Assembly (NCBI GenBank): GCA_036925085.1 | Contig: JAUPFP010000042.1 | Location: 278,501-342,500, forward strand | Source of the DNA: Brachycybe producta | Lineage: Eukaryota; Arthropoda; Diplopoda; Playtdesmida; Andrognathidae | Length of the DNA: 64,000 nt | Direction of reading: 5' to 3' | Shown: positions 57,316-64,000 of the stretch, piece after piece | Position numbering within the stretch: the first letter of the stretch is position 1 | How the letters are laid out: each line of letters opens with the position of its first letter | The notes under the pieces: generated by a model | Database searches by the model: none | What the model was told of the DNA's origin: nothing | The model's input: the letters and a program-made list of their open reading frames with translations, nothing else | Translations under genes and position numbers: made by a program

Positions 57316-59769
57316 TCCCAGGTCTGTGTATCTATCTGTCTGTCTGTCTTTCTGTCTGAAATAACGCTGTACAACCATTGAAGCACATCGGAATTTACAT
57401 AAATTTAAATAAATGAAGAAATGAACAGCTTTTTTTTTTCTCAAGGTCAACTATATGTTGCACCCTTCCCATCCAAGAACCCCATGATATTAAATTGGAG
57501 AGGGGGAAAGGTTGGATGGAAAGTGTAGAAGGGGGGGGCGAGAGAGAAACGTGGAGGGAGGAAAAGTGGGAGGGGGTGACTGAAATTGAAATGAAATCAG
57601 TAAAAAAAAAAAAAAAAACGACGCGCATGCGCACACCAGAGAAAATGAAAAACACATTTTCTATTTCAAATATAAAAAGGGGAGGGGATAATAGTAGCAA
57701 AATTAAACTACAGTTTATCACAGGCAATTGTGCCATAAAAACAATTAACCCTAATGGAACATTTTCCTTAAAACCATTTACCTTAATAGAACATTTGCCC
57801 TAAAACCACTTGCCCTAAAACCATTTGCCCTAAAACTATTTGCCCTCAAGGAACACTTGCCCTAAAACCATTTGCCCTCAAGGAACACTTGCCCTAAAAC
57901 CATTTACCCTAAAACTATTTACCCTAATAGAACATTTGCTCTAAAACAACTTGCCCTAAAACCACTTGCCCTTAAAAACATTTGCCCTAAAACTATTTGC
58001 CCTCAAAGAACACTTGCCCTAAAACCATTTGCCCTAAAACTATTTGCCCTAAAACTATTTGCCCTCAAGGAACATATGCCCTAAAACCAATTACTGTATA
58101 TTTAGACTACTCATTAGGGGAACATCTCCTTAGGGCAAATGTCCCTTTAGGGCAAATGTCCCTTTAGGGCAAATGTCCCTTTAGGGCAAATGTCCCTTTA
58201 GGGCAAATGTCCCTTTAGGGCAAATGTCCCTTTAGGGCAAATGTCCCTTTAGGGCAAATGTCCCTTTAGGGCAAATGTCCCTTTAGGGCAAATGTCCCTT
58301 TAGGGCAAATGTCCCTTTAGGGAAAATGTCCCTTTAGGGCAAATGTCCCTTTAGGGCAAATGTTCCTTTAGGGCAAATGTCCCTTTAGGGCAAATGTCCC
58401 TTTAGGGCAAATGTCCCTTTAGGGCAAATGTCCCTTTAGGGCAAATGTCCCTTTAGGGCAATATCTCCCTTTAGGGCAATATCTCCCTTTAGGGCAATAT
58501 CTCTCTTTAGGGCAATATCTCTCTTTAGGGCAATATCTCCCTTTAGGGCAATATCTCCCTTTAGGGCAATATCTCCCTTTAGGGCAATATCTCTCTTTAG
58601 GGCAATATCTCCCTTTAGGGCAATATCTCTCTTTAGGGCAATATCTCTCTTTAGGGCAATATCTCTCTTTAGGGCAATATCTCTCTTTAGGGCAATATCT
58701 CTCTTTAGGGCAATATCTCTCTTTAGGGCAATATCTCTCTTTAGGGCAATATCTCTCTTTAGGGCAATATCTCTCTTTAGGGCAATATCTCTCTTTAGGG
58801 CAATATCTCTCTTTAGGGCAATATCTCTCTTTAGGGCAATATCTCTCTTTAGGGCAAACGTCCCTTTAGGGCAAACGTCCCTTTAGGGCAAACGTCCCTT
58901 TAGGGCAAACGTCCCTTTAGGGCAAACGTCCCTTTAGGGCAAACGTCCCTTTAGGGCAAACGTCCCTTTAGGGCAATATCTCCCTTTAGGGCAATATCTC
59001 CCTTTAGGGCAATATCTCCCTTTAGGGCAATATCTCCCTTTAGGGCAATATCTCCCTTTAGGGCAATATCTCCCTTTAGGGCAATATCTCCCTTTAGGGC
59101 AATATCTCCCTTTAGGGCAATATCTCCCTTTAGGGCAATATCTCCCTTTAGGGCAATATCTCCCTTTAGGGCAATATCTCCCTTTAGGGCAATATCTCCC
59201 TTTAGGGCAATATCTCCCTTTAGGGCAATATCTCCCTTTAGGGCAAACGTCCCTTTAGGGCAAACGTCCCTTTAGGGCAATATCTCCCTTTAGGGCAATA
59301 TCTCCCTTTAGGGCAATATCTCCCTTTAGGGCAAATGTATCTTTAAGGGTAAATTGTTTTAGGACAAAAACTTAATCAGATTGAAATTTAAAACAATAGT
59401 AAGGACAGGCAAGTAAAGACAGTAAAATACAGTCGTTTTCCCCGCCTTTTTATGAGGGCCAGCAACTTTTAATTATTTTGTTATGTCGTATGATGTCACA
59501 TGCCCCGTTCTTTTCAATTTTGAATTGGTTGTTATTTGGTCTGACGTCACATGCCCCGTTCTTTTCAATTTCCAATTGGTTTATATTTGGTCTGACAGTC
59601 ATAAAGGGGCGGGGCACACGACTGTATCTCCCTGTCTTCACATACCTGTAACAATATTAAGGTGCTTATAAAAGCACAAGTGGTCAAGGCGAATTGCTTC
59701 ATGACAACCGGACAGTCACACAAAAAGAAACTAGATGCTCCCGTCATTTATGACGGGTTACCCCACTAG
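57316..59769 (+). mobile_element. Non-autonomous Helitron, third copy
   Basis: Starts TCCCAGGTCTGTGTATC after A and ends CTAG (59766-59769) before T, with the 3' hairpin at 59740-59757. The 5' part matches 20081-20510. The core (57746-59352) is a 17-18 bp minisatellite with long blocks of AATATCTCTC and AATATCTCCC units. About 70 bases of the 3' part, including the second internal direct repeat, are deleted near 59390. Having both ends, it defines the family. Confidence 0.87.
57746..59352. repeat. Minisatellite core of third Helitron
   Basis: About 90 units of 17-18 bp. Blocks: TGTCCC units (58140-58460), ATATCTCTC units (58500-58850), CGTCCC units (58855-58970), ATATCTCCC units (58970-59240). 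The block order differs from that of the 20512-22520 array. Confidence 0.95.
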
Positions 59770-60004
59770 TATAAATATAATAAGAAAACTAAAAAAATAG
59801 ACAAACTAGAATTGAACGTTATATAGTATTCTGCTCAAGGGGAGCGCCAGTTTTATTCCTTCCTTACGCATAAAATTAGCTAATTACAGCTCTGACGTTA
59901 GCATACAATTTAAATATAGTGCGCAGTATATAGTATAGACCTATCCATAAAGTGCTCATTTTGTGTAAATGTCATGCATTTCATTGCTCTATTAAGTCTA
60001 TTGA
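59770..60004. other. Short spacer between Helitron and LINE
   Basis: AT-rich; no gene, and no clear target duplication for the LINE. Confidence 0.5.
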
Positions 60005-62680
60005 GGAGTATTAGTGCAAAAAGTAGAATTTATAGGAAATACTTGTAGACATAGTGTGGTTGAGGTTAGGCGGATAAATAGTAGGCTGTTAGTAGTAAAG
60101 GTAGTTTGGGGTGGCATTGTTATAAATGTAGTTAGTGCATATGGCCCCCAGGTTGGATTAGATACAGCCAGGAAGCTAGCATTCTGGGAACAGTTTGATG
60201 ACCTAATGTTGGGCCTGAGTAGGAAGGAACGGGTCATAATTGGTGGGGACTTTAACGGACATGTAGGTAGAGGTAGGGAAGGGTATGAAGAGGTACATGG
60301 TGGGTGGGGCTATGGAGAGCAAAATAAAGCAGGGGAGAGTATCCTGGAGGCAGCAGTGGCACATAAGTTAATTTTAGCAAACACACTATTCCAGAAGCGA
60401 GAGGAACATTTGATTACTTTTAAGAGCAGGGCAGGAGAATCCCAGATTGATCTCTTCATGATTCGGAGTGAGGATAGAAACGAGTGCAAGGATTGTAAAG
60501 TGATACTGAGTGAAAACTTAGCGGGACAACATAGGCTAGTAGTGTTAGACCTAAAACCTAGGGGTGGAAAACAGGTGGTCAGACATAGAGGAGAGACAGC
60601 AATTAGGTGGTGGGCATTACCAGACAAGGCGGAAGAGTTTAAGAAAATGGCAGGTAAGATAGCATGGGATTTGGATGGCACTGCAGGAGAGCTGTGGACA
60701 AGGGTAGCACAACAGATCCGTGATTGTGGAAACGAGGTACTAGGGACAGTACGAGTAGGGGGGTCTCGATTAGACAGAGAAACTTGGTGGTGGGATGAGG
60801 AGGTACAGAGGGCAGTTAAAAGGAAGAAAGATGCTTTCAAGACTTGGTGGCACGATGGAAGCAGGGAGGCCCAGATAGAATACAAGCGTGCCAAGATAGA
60901 GGCCAAACAGCAGGTAGCCTTAGCAAAGCATAAGAAATATGCGGACATGTATGCCAAGTTAGGTACCAGAGCAGGAGAAATGGCAGTATATAGAATAGCT
61001 AGGGCTCGGGAGAATAAAGGCAGAGATATTGAAAAGGTGGTGAGTGTTAAGGATAATGGGGGCAAAGTATTGTGGGGTAGGGAGCCAGTACGGAACAGGT
61101 GGGGAGAATATTTTAGTAAGCTTATGAATGAGGGGGTAGAGCAGGAGCCTTTCACTGGAAGAAATAATCATAGAGAAGAAGTGGAGCAGGTTAGGGCTGA
61201 GGAAATTGTTCAGGCATTGCGAAAAATGAAGCTAGGGAAGGCTTTAGGGCCAGATGGGATACCAGTAGAGGTGTGGAAGGTCTTGGGGAATGTTGCCATT
61301 TCCTGGCTCACAAAGTTATTCAATAGATTGGCTATGGGGGATAGAATGCCAGGTGCATGGCGGGACAGCTGGTTAGTGCCTATTTTCAAAGGGAAGGGTG
61401 ATGTTCAGGAATGTGGGAACTATAGAGGTACTAAATTGATGAGTCATACGATGAAGCTTTGGGAGAGAGTAATTGAAGCTCGACTACGGGGTAAAACTGC
61501 AATTGGGGGAAGTCAGTTTGGGTTTATGCCAGGAAAATCCACAATGCACCCTATTTTTGCCGTAAGGCAAGTTATTGAGAAGTTTCGGGCTGCCAAGAAA
61601 GAGTTACACATGGTATTTATAGATCTAGAGAAAGCCTATGACAGAGTACCACGGACGTTATTGTGGGAGGTCTTACAGAAGAAGGGGGTGGCTGAGAGTT
61701 ATATAGATATGGTGAGGGACATGTATAGGAATGCACGGACAAGCGTTAAGACTACCTGGGGGTTCTCTGACAGTTTTCGTGTTAGGATTGGTGTGCACCA
61801 GGGCTCAGCACTTAGTCCATATCTATTTATTTTGGTCCTGGATGAGTTACTGGCAGGGGTGAGGCAGGAGGTCCCCTGGTGTATGCTGTTTGCAGATGAC
61901 ATAGTCTTAGTTGGGGAATCCAAATTGGAACTCGAGATAAGGTTAGAGGAGACTAGGAATGCCTTGGAATCAAAGGGGTTGAAAATAAGTAGGGCAAAAA
62001 CGGAGTACATGAAATTTCAGTGGGATGGGAAAGAACAGTTGAATGAGGGGATTAGACTTGGGGACAGTTTAATGCAGCAGGTGCATGACTTCAAATATTT
62101 AGGATCTGTGCTGCAAGATGATGGGAGCTTAGACTTAGACATCACAAACCGGATAAAAGCAGGTTGGCATAGGTGGAGGCAGGCTAGTGGGGTTTTATGT
62201 GACAGGAAGTTACCTATAAAATTGAAGGGAAAGTTTTATAGAACAGTAGTCAGACCAGCTATGTTGTATGGGTCAGAATGTTGGGCAATCAAGAAGGTGC
62301 ATGAGGATAGAATGCAGGTAGCTGAGATGAGAATGCTAAGGTTTATGAGTGGGGTGACCAGAAGGGATAGGATCAGAAATGATTTTATTAGGGGTAGTGT
62401 AGGGGTAACAAATATAGTAGAAAAGATGCAGGAAAATAGGCTGCGGTAGTTTGGGCATGTCCTCAGGAGTAGAGAAGATGGGCTGCTGAGACAGGCAATG
62501 AACTTAGACCTGGGAATAAAACGGGGTAGAGGAAGACCCAAGCAAACCTGGGATGTGGTAGTAAAACGGGATATGGTGGCATGTGGGGTCACTGGGGGCT
62601 TGGTGCAAAATCGAAACGAGTGGAGAGTTAGAACCAGCAAGGCCGACCCTGCTGCTCGCGGGATAAGGTACAGGAAATGA
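60005..62680 (+). pseudogene. LINE endonuclease/reverse transcriptase
   Basis: The first residues are those of a truncated APE-type endonuclease (GGDFNGHVG about residue 80; SQIDLFMI about 145). RT follows, with NYRGTKLMSHTMKLWERVIE, QFGFMPGKST, FIDLEKAYDRVP (motif A, about 535), HQGSALSPYLF and FADD (about 626). The C-terminal region contains RLKGKFY-type and MLYGSECW segments, then FGHVLRSREDG and a basic RGRGRPKQTW stretch. A TAG at 62447 replaces the Trp usually found in RLRWFGH. Both visible RT catalytic motifs are intact, but the truncation and the stop make it inactive. Confidence 0.9.
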
Positions 62681-62695
62681 TGATGATGATGATGA
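60005..62695 (+). mobile_element. 5'-truncated RTE-like LINE
   Basis: Non-LTR retrotransposon lacking its 5' end (the endonuclease N-terminus is missing). It ends in a short GAT/TGA repeat (62678-62695), a tail type common in RTE elements. One ORF spans the element with a single in-frame stop at 62447-62449. A 52-base copy of its 3' end lies at 57247-57298. Confidence 0.9.
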
Positions 62696-64000
62696 CTTGT
62701 AGATCAAAACCATTTTCAGTGGCGAGTTGTTGAGCTACAGTTGCTGCACTCGATTGTACATCGCTACAGTATCAGAAGGCAAACAGGGCCGGATTAAGCC
62801 AAGAAGGGCATCCAGGCTTTTTGGTACTTGTGCTCCAATTCACTTAATTCAAAGGTTGACAAAATCCCGGACAAAACCGGTAAAGGACAGGGCACTGGTA
62901 AATACCGGTTACAACCGGTCTGTCTTATTTTGTCGTCATCTTCACCGACTCTACATTGGGGGATTGAGGCGAAGGACGCCACTTAACGATAACCGTCTAA
63001 TTTTTGTGTTGTTCACTGGGGCACGTTCCGTAGAACGTTGCCCGCCCACCAAGGAGCCCGAGGTACATGGTTGTATGTTCGTACGCAGGTGGTTACATAT
63101 TGTTTAAATACTTATGGTAATTTTATATGGTAAATTAGCTAAATGTTGTGGAACAAAAAGATGATGTAAATTAATTTTGTTTTTCTCCACATGTATTGGA
63201 GATAATTGCTTTATAACTTAGGTGTGCATAAACATATATTGAACGTCGCAAAATACTAACAATCTCGGATGGTATATGGAGGATCCTATTTTGTAAACAA
63301 TTCACGCTCAAATATGCTTGCACATACTGTATGTTTGTTCCATATAATTTGTTCAACATACAAATGATGCTTATAAAGAATGGTAATGTCAATAAATTGC
63401 TGAAAAACAAACACTGAAACGAGACCTGAATAGCTAGTGTTAACCCAACAATGCATTTGAGCAATTGTGGTTTAAAATATTAACTAAAATATTTGATGGC
63501 AGATAAAGTGCCAACAGTCCAAGGTTTGTTGATGTATGGCATCGGGTGTCGGCAATCCTTGCCTAGATCCGGCCCCCGTTGTTTTTTTATGACAGATCGA
63601 GGCTCCATAGAGACTCGTGTTAATTCAATTCACTTCAACTCAGTACACCTGCAATCAGCTCGAGAGTCATGTGGCAGGCGAGATAATTGCCGATCAAAAA
63701 TGATTGTCATTTAGATAAAGTTTACACATCATCATCAAATTGGAATTGTTCTAACACAGAACTATTAGATGGAAGAGAGTTCCATAGTCTAAATACATTT
63801 GGAAAAAAGGACCACAAATATACATCAGGTCTTACTTGCAATTCTTTAATAGGCTTTTATGAGGATTTCTAGTGAGGATGCCATCTAACAATGCAATGAT
63901 TTCTTCGGTTAGCAGACATTCAAGGGAGTAAACTCATGGAGTATTTATGACTCGTTCACTTTTTGTATACAATTAAAATAATATTATATGTATTAGCAGC
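62696..64000. other. Right end of window, no gene recognised
   Basis: AT-rich apart from 62780-63060, which contains CAGGGCCGGATTAAGCC (62786-62802), a sequence like a hAT terminus, followed by ACCGGT-rich sequence. Open frames at 62727-63107 and 63493-63714 show no domain. Any gene continuing beyond 64000 cannot be judged. Confidence 0.4.

Noticed and set aside
60310..61155. 281-codon minus-strand frame
   Set aside because: Complement of the LINE ORF, which has clear endonuclease and RT motifs on the plus strand.

Overview
The window is AT-rich metazoan DNA, most likely from an invertebrate. Genes are split by GT-AG introns, intergenic space is long, and most of the sequence is transposable elements and tandem repeats. 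Nothing in it looks prokaryotic. The sequence alone does not fix the species.

Layout. Positions 1-2940 are a left flank without recognisable genes. Positions 2941-17662 (unit A) and 17663-39138 (unit B) are two direct copies of one segment; the junction at 17661-17663 carries a 2-base microhomology. The copies differ by insertions and deletions. Unit B alone has a head-to-head pair of Helitrons (18061-22993), a 2.25 kb insertion holding a 1.5 kb 30-bp tandem array (23256-25508), a hAT transposon (29664-31023) and an extra gene. Unit A alone has a foldback minisatellite (11463-11716), a gypsy remnant (6376-8065) and a 4.2 kb block (12888-17134). Positions 39139-64000 hold a solo LTR, a large split gene carrying a complete gypsy element in one intron, a second hAT copy, a third Helitron and an RTE-like LINE.

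Host genes. One family dominates: small secreted Cys-containing proteins of about 180-200 residues, each with five exons and intron phases 0-2-1-1. There are three copies with intact reading frames (8656-9543, 34283-35147, 43050-54978), one copy broken by a hAT element (29626-32359) and one stub of promoter plus start (about 38120-38400). Size, signal peptide, Cys placement and intron phases suggest a divergent lipocalin-like fold; this is inference. The unit A copy looks like a fusion of the two unit B copies. A second candidate gene, of unknown function, lies on the minus strand at 14134-14693.

Mobile elements. The gypsy element (43928-53891) has 686-bp LTRs that look almost identical, yet its pol has in-frame stops, an Asn for the first RT catalytic Asp and a Lys for the integrase catalytic Glu. 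It also carries an unrecognised ORF between pol and the 3' LTR. The Helitron family has TC...CTAG ends, a 3' hairpin, A/T insertion sites and a core of 17-18 bp repeats; no replicase is present, so all copies here are non-autonomous.
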